5,881 bases of DNA from Saprospiraceae bacterium (GCA_020528935.1 JAJDFU010000409.1:1-5881), one strand, 5' to 3'; shown: positions 1-5,081, counted from the first letter of the stretch. Numbers and translations are program-made. Notes: generated by a model not told the origin, from the letters alone.

Positions 1-1
1 T

Positions 2-166
2 TAATACCCATGTTCCAAGTACCCCATTTTCTATCCAACTGTATGTAGGTGACTTATAACCGTACACTAGTGTCTTTTCTTCATAATTCGATTTCAGGTA
101 TTGAACCCTCCTGTGGAGCTTGCAGGTTGGTATCACGGAAAATGCGTCCCCAAGTGGAAGTGGTAT
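2..166 (-). other. Short open frame running off the left edge, possible gene fragment
   Basis: Reading leftward after an in-frame TGA (complement of 167-169), 55 codons stay open to the window edge. There is no ATG; a GTG at 134-136 is the only plausible start. The translation has an ordinary mixed composition (it includes GYKSPTYSWIENG) rather than a low-complexity shadow pattern. Codon use is AT-richer than in the operon to the right, with ATA and AGG codons present. No family is recognised. An open run of this length can arise by chance in AT-rich DNA, so this may be a gene tail, a decayed fragment or nothing. Confidence 0.2.
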
Positions 167-250
167 TCAGTCTAGAAGGTTATTCCCCGATTTTCAAGGT
201 ATAATGGCGATAAAACCAGGCCAATTTATCCTGAAAACCGAGAATACCGC

Positions 251-290
251 TTCAAGTATAAAATAACTTTTAGGCCATTTCATACTTGAA
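251..290. repeat. Inverted repeat / stem-loop, 13 of 14 pairs
   Basis: TTCAAGTAT (251-259) is perfectly complementary to ATACTTGAA (282-290). After one mismatch (260/281) the stem continues with AAAT (261-264) against ATTT (277-280), leaving a 12-nt loop. A partial copy of the left arm (TTCAAGGTAT) occurs near 194-203. No gene next to it gives it a role. It could be a structured RNA element, a protein-binding site or a remnant of a mobile element end. Confidence 0.5.
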
Positions 291-305
291 ACGTTATAAA
301 CAATA

Positions 306-330
306 CCCCCAACTATTGCGAGGTTGGGGG
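306..330 (-). terminator. GC-rich hairpin, possible terminator of the metal operon
   Basis: CCCCCAAC (306-313) and GTTGGGGG (323-330) form a perfect 8-bp stem with a 9-nt loop. Read on the minus strand, the hairpin is followed by TATTGTTTATAAC, which is only moderately T-rich. It lies about 157 bases beyond the stop of the di-heme enzyme gene. This is the best candidate for the end of the operon transcript, but without a clean U-tract it is not a classical intrinsic terminator. On the plus strand the following bases are purine-rich and do not fit. Confidence 0.3.
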
Positions 331-486
331 AGGTGAGCAGCACTTGAGATGAACCGACGATTTCCGGTTTTTGACCTTTCGAATCCCCGTATTATTTTGA
401 TCTGTTGCATTGAATTTTAAAACCGGCCAGGTCAACACCCATTTTGCCAGGTTCAAGTCTCCTCGTCTAACGAGTTGTTTCTGGCC

Positions 487-1539
487 TCAATCCAAAGGGC
501 CAAAGTCCGGATTGGAAAGAAAGGCCGGATCGGACAGGGATTGTAAAAACAAAATCAAATCCTCCCGCTCCTGGGCGTTTAAGGAAAATCCTTGAATCCG
601 GGTATCTTTTGCCGGATGGTTGCTCCCGCCGGAGGCGTAGTGGTCCAGTACGGCATCCAGGTCGGGCAGGCTGCCGTCGTGCATGTAGGGGGCGGTAAGG
701 GCTACGTTGCGCAGCGTGGGCACGCGGAAGGCACCCATCTCCATGGGGTCGCCCGTGATGCGAAATCGGCCGTGATCCTCGTACTGCTCGTACAGCCCGT
801 TGTTTCGATAACTGTTGTCGGTGAGGTTGAAGCCGCCGTGACAGCTGCCGCATTGGAGGCGATCGCTGAAGAAGAGTTCCATACCTCGCTGTTGGCTGGG
901 ATCCAGGGCCTGTTCGTCGCCCTGCAGATAGGCATCGTACGCAGCGGCCCCGCTGATCAAAGTCCGTTGAAACGCGGCGAGCGCCCGCACGATCACATAG
1001 GTACTCGGCTCGCGTTCATAGGCCCGCAGGCTGAGCGCCCTGTACAGGGGGATCTCCTTCAGCCGCTCGGCAGCCAGTATGCCCTGAAAGTCCATTTCCG
1101 CATGGTCCTCCAGGGGTACGGTGGCCTGCAGATCGAGCCGGATGACCCCGCCGTCCTTGTTCACTTCGTTCAGCCAGGCCACATTGGCCAGGGTGGGGGA
1201 ATTGCGAAAGCCCAGCCGCCCGGCTATGCCCGGGCTGATCGGTTGATCATCGGCAAAAGCCAGATGCTGCTTGTGGCAGCTGGCACAGGAGATGCTGCGG
1301 TCCCGCGACAGAATGGGGTCGTAGAACAATCGCCGCCCCAGCTCGACTCGGGCCTCGGTGAGCACATTGTCTTCCGGAATGTCCGGATAGGGAAAATGCG
1401 CGGGCACTTCCAGCTCATAGGGCGTGAGGTCCAGCGGGGATGCCGGCTCCTCCTCCGGGCTGCAGGCCGGAAGGACCAATCCCAGCAGGGAGCCCCACAG
1501 AGCAGTAGCAATGATATTCCACCAGCAGATTCGGTTCAT
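487..1539 (-). CDS. MbnH-like di-heme enzyme (cytochrome c peroxidase/MauG superfamily), lipoprotein
   Basis: The protein is 350 residues. A hydrophobic leader ends in the lipobox LPAC (Cys26), so it is likely a periplasm-facing lipoprotein. Two c-type heme motifs are visible, CASCH (85-89) and CGSCH (230-234), with the superfamily signatures FRVPTLRNV (271-279) and MHDGS (286-290). The C-terminal stretch FLQSLSDPAF resembles the MXAN_0977/MbnH subgroup. In the well-studied pair, MbnH oxidises a Trp of MbnP to kynurenine to make a copper site; the MbnP-like gene lies immediately upstream. The Met that is a distal heme ligand in peroxidases, expected before the segment FSLNAQE, appears to be missing (Ile315 region), which would favour a MauG-like enzyme. 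ATG 1539 was chosen because the longer frame (from 1596) adds 19 residues encoded partly by a strong stem-loop and would bury the signal peptide. A plain cytochrome c peroxidase remains possible. Confidence 0.85.
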   Translation of the reverse strand: MNRICWWNIIATALWGSLLGLVLPACSPEEEPASPLDLTPYELEVPAHFPYPDIPEDNVLTEARVELGRRLFYDPILSRDRSISCASCHKQHLAFADDQPISPGIAGRLGFRNSPTLANVAWLNEVNKDGGVIRLDLQATVPLEDHAEMDFQGILAAERLKEIPLYRALSLRAYEREPSTYVIVRALAAFQRTLISGAAAYDAYLQGDEQALDPSQQRGMELFFSDRLQCGSCHGGFNLTDNSYRNNGLYEQYEDHGRFRITGDPMEMGAFRVPTLRNVALTAPYMHDGSLPDLDAVLDHYASGGSNHPAKDTRIQGFSLNAQEREDLILFLQSLSDPAFLSNPDFGPLD

Positions 1540-1558
1540 GGCAGGGCAGGTTGGCACC

Positions 1559-1593
1559 GGATGGAGGCCTTCCTTGGCATAAGGCCTCCATCC
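1559..1593 (-). repeat. Perfect 13-bp stem-loop between the MbnP and MbnH genes
   Basis: GGATGGAGGCCTT (1559-1571) is exactly complementary to AAGGCCTCCATCC (1581-1593), with a 9-nt loop (1572-1580). It fills most of the 69-base gap between the mbnP stop and the mbnH start. No T-run follows on the minus strand, so it is unlikely to be a full intrinsic terminator. As RNA it would be very stable. It could protect the upstream message, act as a processing site or partly attenuate the enzyme gene, giving more substrate protein than enzyme. The functional role is inference; the pairing is directly visible. Confidence 0.7.
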
Positions 1594-1608
1594 CAATGCG
1601 CAATTCGG

Positions 1609-2370
1609 TTATTCGTGGCCAAAGGTGATGGCCTGCTTCAGGTTGTTGACGTAGGTCTCTATCAAAGCCGTCTGATCGGGCGTGGTGTGAAACTTCGGCG
1701 TTGCCGGAATGTCAATCCCGGCAAAAAGTTGTTCCACATCCACGGTAAAGGCCAGCGGTTCGGTACCGCCCTCCATGTCCTTGTGCACCACAAACGAAAA
1801 CTCGGTCAGATTCTCATCGTTGCCCAGGTGCATGGTGAAGCCTTCATCCAGCTCATCGACTACCCCGTCCTGGTTGCTGTCGTAGCGGCCATCGAAGCGG
1901 GTGAATTTGTAGCCGGTGTTCCAGTTCCAGTGCATGCTCGGCACCTGCTCGGACAGCGGGTCATCGGCCGGGCGGCTGGTGAAGTCGTCCCCGCTTTGGT
2001 TGTTGGCCTGGGGATCCACGCCCACGAAGAACATCGCCATGTGGTAATGGCCGTTGTCCAGCTCGGCGACCGGATAGGTGGTCTGATCGGCTTTCACCAG
2101 CAGGTATTTGTCTTCCACGCGGATCATGTCCCCTTCTTCCGGCATGAAGCGGATGCCGCCCAGGTAGAACTGCGCCACATCGAAGGCCATGAGGGTGTTG
2201 CCCAGGTTGTAGGTTTCGCCCAATTGGAAGTCCTGATCGCCTACGCGAAACTGGATCTCGAATTCGGCTTCGCTCACGGCGGGCTGATTGTCGTCATCGT
2301 CCTTGTTGCAGGCGAAGGATACAGCCAGCAGGCCGAGGAGCAGGATGGGAAAAAAGAACTTGGATTTCAT
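1609..2370 (-). CDS. MbnP-family copper-binding lipoprotein (partner of MbnH)
   Basis: The protein is 253 residues with a signal peptide ending SFAC (Cys21) and an acidic tether (DDDD), so it is predicted to be an envelope lipoprotein. Family-like segments in order are FDVAQFYLGGIRF (63-75), the stretch GVDPQANNQSGDDF (117-130), MHWNWNTGYKF (146-156) and FTMHLGNDENL (178-188). Trp148 or Trp150 is the candidate for oxidation to kynurenine by the downstream di-heme enzyme. His108, His110, His147, His181 and His228 are candidate copper ligands. Cys21, the lipid anchor, is the only Cys, so the four-Cys motif of some relatives (TIGR04052 type) is absent. Residues 164-175 (D-x-N-x-D-G-x-x-D-x-x-D) match an EF-hand-like calcium loop. 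The gene lies 79 bases after the small lipoprotein gene and is followed by a strong stem-loop and then mbnH. The start is the ATG directly before the Lys-plus-hydrophobic leader; no Shine-Dalgarno is seen. Confidence 0.85.
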   Translation of the reverse strand: MKSKFFFPILLLGLLAVSFACNKDDDDNQPAVSEAEFEIQFRVGDQDFQLGETYNLGNTLMAFDVAQFYLGGIRFMPEEGDMIRVEDKYLLVKADQTTYPVAELDNGHYHMAMFFVGVDPQANNQSGDDFTSRPADDPLSEQVPSMHWNWNTGYKFTRFDGRYDSNQDGVVDELDEGFTMHLGNDENLTEFSFVVHKDMEGGTEPLAFTVDVEQLFAGIDIPATPKFHTTPDQTALIETYVNNLKQAITFGHE

Positions 2371-2418
2371 AATTCTATTTTGAATTTGATGAAGTTAAAG
2401 GAAAAAGACATCGGGTTT

Positions 2419-2434
2419 TGTAATGTTGATTACA
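2419..2434. promoter_or_regulatory. 16-bp palindrome upstream of the MbnP gene
   Basis: TGTAAT (2419-2424), GTTG, ATTACA (2429-2434) is a perfect dyad in the 79-base gap between the small lipoprotein gene and mbnP. Its form resembles a dimeric regulator site. Equally it could form a small 6-bp RNA hairpin with a 4-nt loop. No convincing TAnnTTTG promoter was found between it and mbnP, so an internal promoter is not established. Confidence 0.3.
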
Positions 2435-2449
2435 GAATGCGACATTCGA

Positions 2450-2833
2450 TCAGGGAGCCGACCGAAACGTTCGGCGGACCTCCTGAAGGTTGCCCTCGTG
2501 GTCGTCGGCCTGCACCACCAGTTCGTAGGTGGCCCCCTTGGCCGGCGGCAGGGGGAAGTCTTGCTCAAAGCGCACCTCCTGCACATGCGTGTGCTGTTGT
2601 TCCAGCGTAAAGGTGGATTGGGAGGCCGCGTGCAACAGTTGTATGCTGTAGGTGTGCAGCTCCAGGTTCTCGCGGATGGTCACCTCAATAGGAAGAGCCT
2701 CCCCGGCGGGGTAGGTGCCCATTTCCAGAGGCGATTGTATGGTGATGCTCGGAGGTTCCTGATCGATCTGTGCGTCCTGTTTGGAACAGGCCAGGCTCAA
2801 AAGCGGGATCGCCAGGGCAAGAATCCGGTACAT
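2450..2833 (-). CDS. Small DUF4625-like (Ig-fold) lipoprotein
   Basis: The protein is 127 residues. A short leader ends SLAC (Cys16), predicting a lipoprotein. The mature part looks like a single β-sandwich domain: it opens with PPSITIQSPLEMGTYPAGE and ends with ADDHEGNLQEVRRTF, the P-x-I...P...G-x-x-x-x-x-G-E pattern and closing D-x-x-G-N turn seen in Ig-like and DUF4625 lipoproteins of Bacteroidota. His60, His68, His81, His83 (HTH) and His112 could form a metal site. It lies 16 bases after the barrel protein gene and before mbnP on the same strand, so co-transcription and a role in the same metal pathway are likely. The family call rests on pattern memory; another Ig-like fold is possible. 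Confidence 0.65.
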   Translation of the reverse strand: MYRILALAIPLLSLACSKQDAQIDQEPPSITIQSPLEMGTYPAGEALPIEVTIRENLELHTYSIQLLHAASQSTFTLEQQHTHVQEVRFEQDFPLPPAKGATYELVVQADDHEGNLQEVRRTFRSAP

Positions 2834-2849
2834 AGGTGATGGTTTTGAA

Positions 2850-3755
2850 TCAAAAGAAATAGGTAAACTGTGCGCTGGCCCGCCATTGGGGGTCTACCTG
2901 ACCGGCAGCCCAGTCGGTTGCCAGCGGCTGATGGAAAAAAGCACCCAGGCTGGTTCGCCCCTGCACCCACTGCAGGCCCAGCTCCGCAAAATGGGCCTGA
3001 CCGCCACTTTCCGTCAGCAAAAAGCCGCGATCGGTATCTTTTCCCGCCCACTCTACATACCAGCCTGCTGACGGAAGCACCTTGCCCGCACCCAGGTCCA
3101 GCATGGCAAAGGCGCGGGCGGTGGCATTGAGCCGGTGGCCGAAGCGGAAGTCGTCGGCATTGGTCGTATTGTAGCGGAAAAGCAGGTCGGCCGAAAAGCC
3201 CCACTGATGATTGCTGACAGTGTAGGAGGAGGTGAGCAGGCCGTCCCAGCTACCCGAGCCCAGCTGGAAGTTGGGGTTCACGACCTCCTGCGGGTCGGTC
3301 AGGCGATGGTTGCCGGTGGGCGCTTTCAGGCCGGCACCGATCCACCATTGATGCTGCCAGCCCAGGCGGCTGCTGTCGCGCCACGGCAGGATGCGCACCC
3401 GGCCCAGTACGGAGATGTCCGACAGGCCGGCATGTTGCTCGGTAACGCCCTCGTGCTCCCGCCACAGAAAGCTCACGGGCAGCTGGGCCACGAGTTGAAT
3501 GCGGGGTGCGATCGTCCAGCGGCCGCGCCATTCCAGGCTATGGAAGCGCTCCCGGGCCAAAAGCTCAGGTCGTTCCGGATCTACATGGGATTCATACCGG
3601 TGGTGAAACCAGCTCATACCCACATAAGACCGTTGCTGAAACGGGAAGAGGCCCACCGACATGGGCGTGAGGCTGCAACCGCAAACGTCGCAGGCTGCAG
3701 CGGAAAGGGCGGATGCCATAAAGGCCACCACCAGGAGAAGGCGCGTCCGATACAT
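2850..3755 (-). CDS. Outer-membrane β-barrel protein / putative transporter with N-terminal CDVCGC
   Basis: The protein is 301 residues with a signal peptide of about 21 residues. It then has Cys22, Cys25 and Cys27 in CDVCGC, a possible metal-binding cluster at the mature N-terminus; Cys22 could alternatively be a lipobox Cys (AAAC). The rest alternates short amphipathic strands and turns and ends in aromatic FTYFF, as in outer-membrane barrels. GAGLKAPTGNH (140-150) and NPNFQLGSGSWD (160-171) match the G-x-G-x-K-x-PTG and N-x-Q-x-G-x-GSxD motifs of barrel proteins often annotated simply as 'transporter' in Bacteroidota. It is the second gene of the operon, 34 bases after the Cys-rich protein and 16 bases before the small lipoprotein. 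Moving copper or a copper complex across the outer membrane is inferred from context only. Confidence 0.7.
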   Translation of the reverse strand: MYRTRLLLVVAFMASALSAAACDVCGCSLTPMSVGLFPFQQRSYVGMSWFHHRYESHVDPERPELLARERFHSLEWRGRWTIAPRIQLVAQLPVSFLWREHEGVTEQHAGLSDISVLGRVRILPWRDSSRLGWQHQWWIGAGLKAPTGNHRLTDPQEVVNPNFQLGSGSWDGLLTSSYTVSNHQWGFSADLLFRYNTTNADDFRFGHRLNATARAFAMLDLGAGKVLPSAGWYVEWAGKDTDRGFLLTESGGQAHFAELGLQWVQGRTSLGAFFHQPLATDWAAGQVDPQWRASAQFTYFF

Positions 3756-3789
3756 AAAAACGAAAAGGTGCTGGGTGAAAACGATGCGA

Positions 3790-4185
3790 TCAGCTCAAGA
3801 ACGTGTTATCCAGGCACCGGGGTGGAGCAAAAGGAGGATTGAGGTACAGCTGGCGCTTTGGATGGAGGTAATGCCAGCCTGAATACGCGCAAGGCCGGTA
3901 CAGGAGAAGGGAAAGATCGTGTATAGCCGGCAGATACGGTTTAGTTTCCCAGTCCAGCGCGAGCTGGGGGGTGGGCACATCGTCCACGTCCTCCTTGATG
4001 ACCTCGGTAAGCTTTTGATCGATAAAACACTGGCCGCTGCACAACAACTCGGGCTCGTCCAGATTAATGCAGTAGGTGCGCGCGATGTAGTCGCGCTGGG
4101 CTTCCAGAGCCAGCGACTGCAGGGGCAGGCGAAAGACCTGCACCATCAGGAGCAGCAAAACTGCTATGCCAAAACATGCGCGCAT
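3790..4185 (-). CDS. Small Cys-motif protein, first gene of the operon
   Basis: The protein is 131 residues. An N-terminal hydrophobic segment (about residues 5-18) suggests a membrane anchor or signal peptide. It is followed by Cys39-x9-Cys49-x3-Cys53 in the pattern YCIN..EPEL.CSGQCF, resembling a motif (C.N...P...C.GKC.L) seen in small uncharacterised Bacteroidota proteins and plausibly able to bind a soft metal such as copper. The C-terminus is aromatic and Pro-rich (NPPFAPPR) with two further Cys. ATG 4185 was chosen over a GTG at 4221 because the longer start would put 12 residues, including two Lys, before the hydrophobic leader, and because a promoter-like TAcTTTTG lies at 4192-4199. 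It starts the five-gene run and ends 34 bases before the barrel gene. No characterised function is recognised. Confidence 0.65.
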   Translation of the reverse strand: MRACFGIAVLLLLMVQVFRLPLQSLALEAQRDYIARTYCINLDEPELLCSGQCFIDQKLTEVIKEDVDDVPTPQLALDWETKPYLPAIHDLSLLLYRPCAYSGWHYLHPKRQLYLNPPFAPPRCLDNTFLS

Positions 4186-4191
4186 ACGAAT

Positions 4192-4223
4192 CAAAAGTAC
4201 AGGTTTTTTTGCGATATGCACAA
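4192..4223 (-). promoter_or_regulatory. Bacteroidota-type promoter for the metal operon
   Basis: On the minus strand TTG (complement of 4221-4223) is followed after 21 bases by TACTTTTG (complement of 4192-4199). This is a full match to the TAnnTTTG -7 element and lies within the TTG/17-23/TAnnTTTG layout described for Flavobacterium. The spacer contains a run of seven A. Initiation would fall around 4184-4188, on or just before the ATG at 4185, so the message would be leaderless or nearly so. Confidence 0.5.
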
Positions 4224-4318
4224 GCCCGTTCCGTCGGGGCTCCCCGGATGCGGATTATTTGACCGGTAGTATCCTTAAAACCGGATTAACCTTTCCACGC
4301 GCGTACATGCTCGGCTCA

Positions 4319-4344
4319 AAGTGGTTTGGGACTTCAAACCACTT
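4319..4344. promoter_or_regulatory. Perfect 10-bp inverted repeat in the divergent promoter region
   Basis: AAGTGGTTTG (4319-4328) and CAAACCACTT (4335-4344) are exactly complementary around a 6-base centre. The repeat lies between the divergent operon and the heavy-metal-binding lipoprotein gene. Neither strand shows a T-run after it, so a terminator is unlikely. A shared operator for a metal-responsive regulator, or a structured 5' leader of the rightward gene, are the plausible readings; both are inference. Confidence 0.45.
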
Positions 4345-4382
4345 CTTTGTCGGTATTACAGTCGCCTTTTATGAAGCAAAAG

Positions 4383-4408
4383 ACGTAGCTTCGAAAAAAT
4401 ACCTACGT
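4383..4408 (+). promoter_or_regulatory. 6-bp dyad immediately upstream of the rightward start codon
   Basis: ACGTAG (4383-4388) and CTACGT (4403-4408) are perfect inverted repeats with a 14-base AT-rich centre, ending two bases before the ATG at 4411. The site overlaps the ribosome-binding region, where no Shine-Dalgarno is visible. Either an operator or a leader hairpin that masks the start would fit. TAGCTTCG within it (4386-4393) is one base off the TAnnTTTG element but has no TTG at the right distance. Confidence 0.3.
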
Positions 4409-4410
4409 GT

Positions 4411-4728
4411 ATGAAACGCATCTTCCAGTCGGCGATGGCCATCGCCATTCTCTTTGCGGTGGCAGCCTGCAGCAATTCCGCCAGGGAATCGGCCAACGAG
4501 ACAACGGCGGCCCCGGAATCAGACCCACAGCCCATAGAGGCTTCGGCCCAGGATGGGCCCGAATACACCTCGGCCTACCTGTGCCCCATGCACTGCAAGG
4601 GCAGCGGCAGCGACCAGCCGGGTAAGTGTCCGGTTTGCGGCATGAACTACGTAGCCAAAGCCGACCTCAACAAAAAGGAAGGCCACAGCCACCACGGGCA
4701 CGACCACGGGCACGGGCACGATCATTAG
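4411..4728 (+). CDS. Heavy-metal-binding-domain lipoprotein with His-rich tail
   Basis: The protein is 105 residues. The leader ends VAAC (Cys20), a good lipobox. A Ser/Glu/Ala-rich linker follows, then YLCPMHC (56-62) and PGKCPVCGM (70-78). These two halves are the signature of the short heavy-metal-binding domain (YxCPMHP...PGKCPxCGM) found in copper/silver efflux components; here the usual Pro after the first His is Cys62, giving one extra thiol. The last 14 residues hold eight His alternating with Gly and Asp (H92 to H105), a likely low-specificity metal sponge for Cu, Zn or Ni. It is transcribed divergently from the MbnP/MbnH operon, with 225 bases between the two starts, and probably acts as an envelope metal buffer or chaperone in the same response. 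Confidence 0.85.
   Translation: MKRIFQSAMAIAILFAVAACSNSARESANETTAAPESDPQPIEASAQDGPEYTSAYLCPMHCKGSGSDQPGKCPVCGMNYVAKADLNKKEGHSHHGHDHGHGHDH
4693..4725 (+). repeat. Short tandem repeat encoding the His tail
   Basis: The end of the lipoprotein gene is built from 6-base units of CACGGG and CACGA(C/T), with a 12-base unit roughly repeated (4693-4704, 4705-4716) and then CACGATCAT. Such repeats can slip, so tail length may vary between strains in steps of two residues. Confidence 0.6.
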
Positions 4729-5081
4729 GTTAACCTGAGATTGGGGTTGAACTAGTCGCTGAATGTCAAAACTCCAGGTTGCAGAAGCTAGATGGGAGTA
4801 AGGCATGCTGACGCCCCTATACCCACTACCGGGAGATTGGATCCCGACTACCGTCAACTTTTCGAAATCGGCCATGCCCCACCTCGCGTTCACCCGGATT
4901 ATTCACGGATTCCCGTGCAAAATGACGATAAATGGCGGAAAACGTGTCCATTTTCAACCCGGACCATTGCAACGTGTTGTGTACCCCAATGAGGGTGGGA
5001 TAGTTACCGTAAGAATGGGATTGGCTCCTTTGTAACGGTTTGATTTTCAAATTTTTGAATTGGATAGCCTAAAGCCGGCAG
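4729..5081. other. Intergenic stretch with no recognisable gene
   Basis: These 353 bases lie between the stops of two convergent genes. Several overlapping short frames are open (4792-4992 and 4805-5035 on plus, 4826-5050 on minus), but none has a signal peptide, a domain motif or a convincing start, and they overlap each other. Small structures seen are a 5-bp stem CACGG/CCGTG (4904-4917) and an AT-only dyad TTCAAA-TT-TTTGAA (5046-5059), 22 bases beyond the barrel gene's stop. A 7-base direct repeat AACGTGT lies at 4941-4947 and 4971-4977. No terminator with a T-run is evident. Confidence 0.5.

Larger units (their letters stand above)
1..486. other. Gene-poor left flank
   Basis: No complete gene is seen in these 486 bases, which are AT-richer than the adjacent operon. 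They hold the short open frame at the edge, three inverted repeats (209-214 with 225-230; 251-290; 306-330), and a near-direct repeat of GCCAGGT at 426-432 and 446-452. A small 5-bp stem with a 3-nt loop (462-474) lies 12 bases beyond the stop of the di-heme enzyme gene. It has no T-run after it on that strand, so it is not a convincing terminator. Confidence 0.5.

Noticed and set aside
447..465. GGTTCAAGTC resembling a tRNA T-arm
   Set aside because: The flanking five bases on each side do not pair, and no acceptor, D-arm or anticodon stem can be built around it.
1540..1596. Upstream start at 1596 for the di-heme enzyme
   Set aside because: The extension is encoded largely by the 13-bp stem-loop and would place 19 non-signal residues before the lipoprotein leader.
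592..2610. A 672-codon open frame on the plus strand
   Set aside because: It lies antisense across the di-heme enzyme, the MbnP gene and part of the small lipoprotein gene, all of which have clear signal peptides and motifs on the minus strand. Its product shows no domain and is a by-product of GC-rich codon bias.
3135..3842. A 235-codon open frame on the plus strand
   Set aside because: It is antisense to the barrel gene, which has a signal peptide, family motifs and operon spacing. The plus-strand product has no recognisable features.
4186..4221. GTG start at 4221 for the Cys-motif protein
   Set aside because: It would add 12 residues before the hydrophobic leader, and a good promoter -7 element lies inside that extension.
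4319..4344. The 10-bp inverted repeat as a terminator
   Set aside because: No T-run follows on either strand, and it lies between divergent starts rather than after a stop codon.
4693..4725. Short CAC-rich repeats as a CRISPR or other array
   Set aside because: The units are 6 to 12 bases, have no spacers, and are in frame as the His/Gly/Asp tail of the lipoprotein.
4826..5050. Short minus-strand frame in the right-hand intergenic stretch
   Set aside because: It overlaps competing plus-strand frames of similar length, has no signal peptide or motif, and no promoter or ribosome-binding site is seen.
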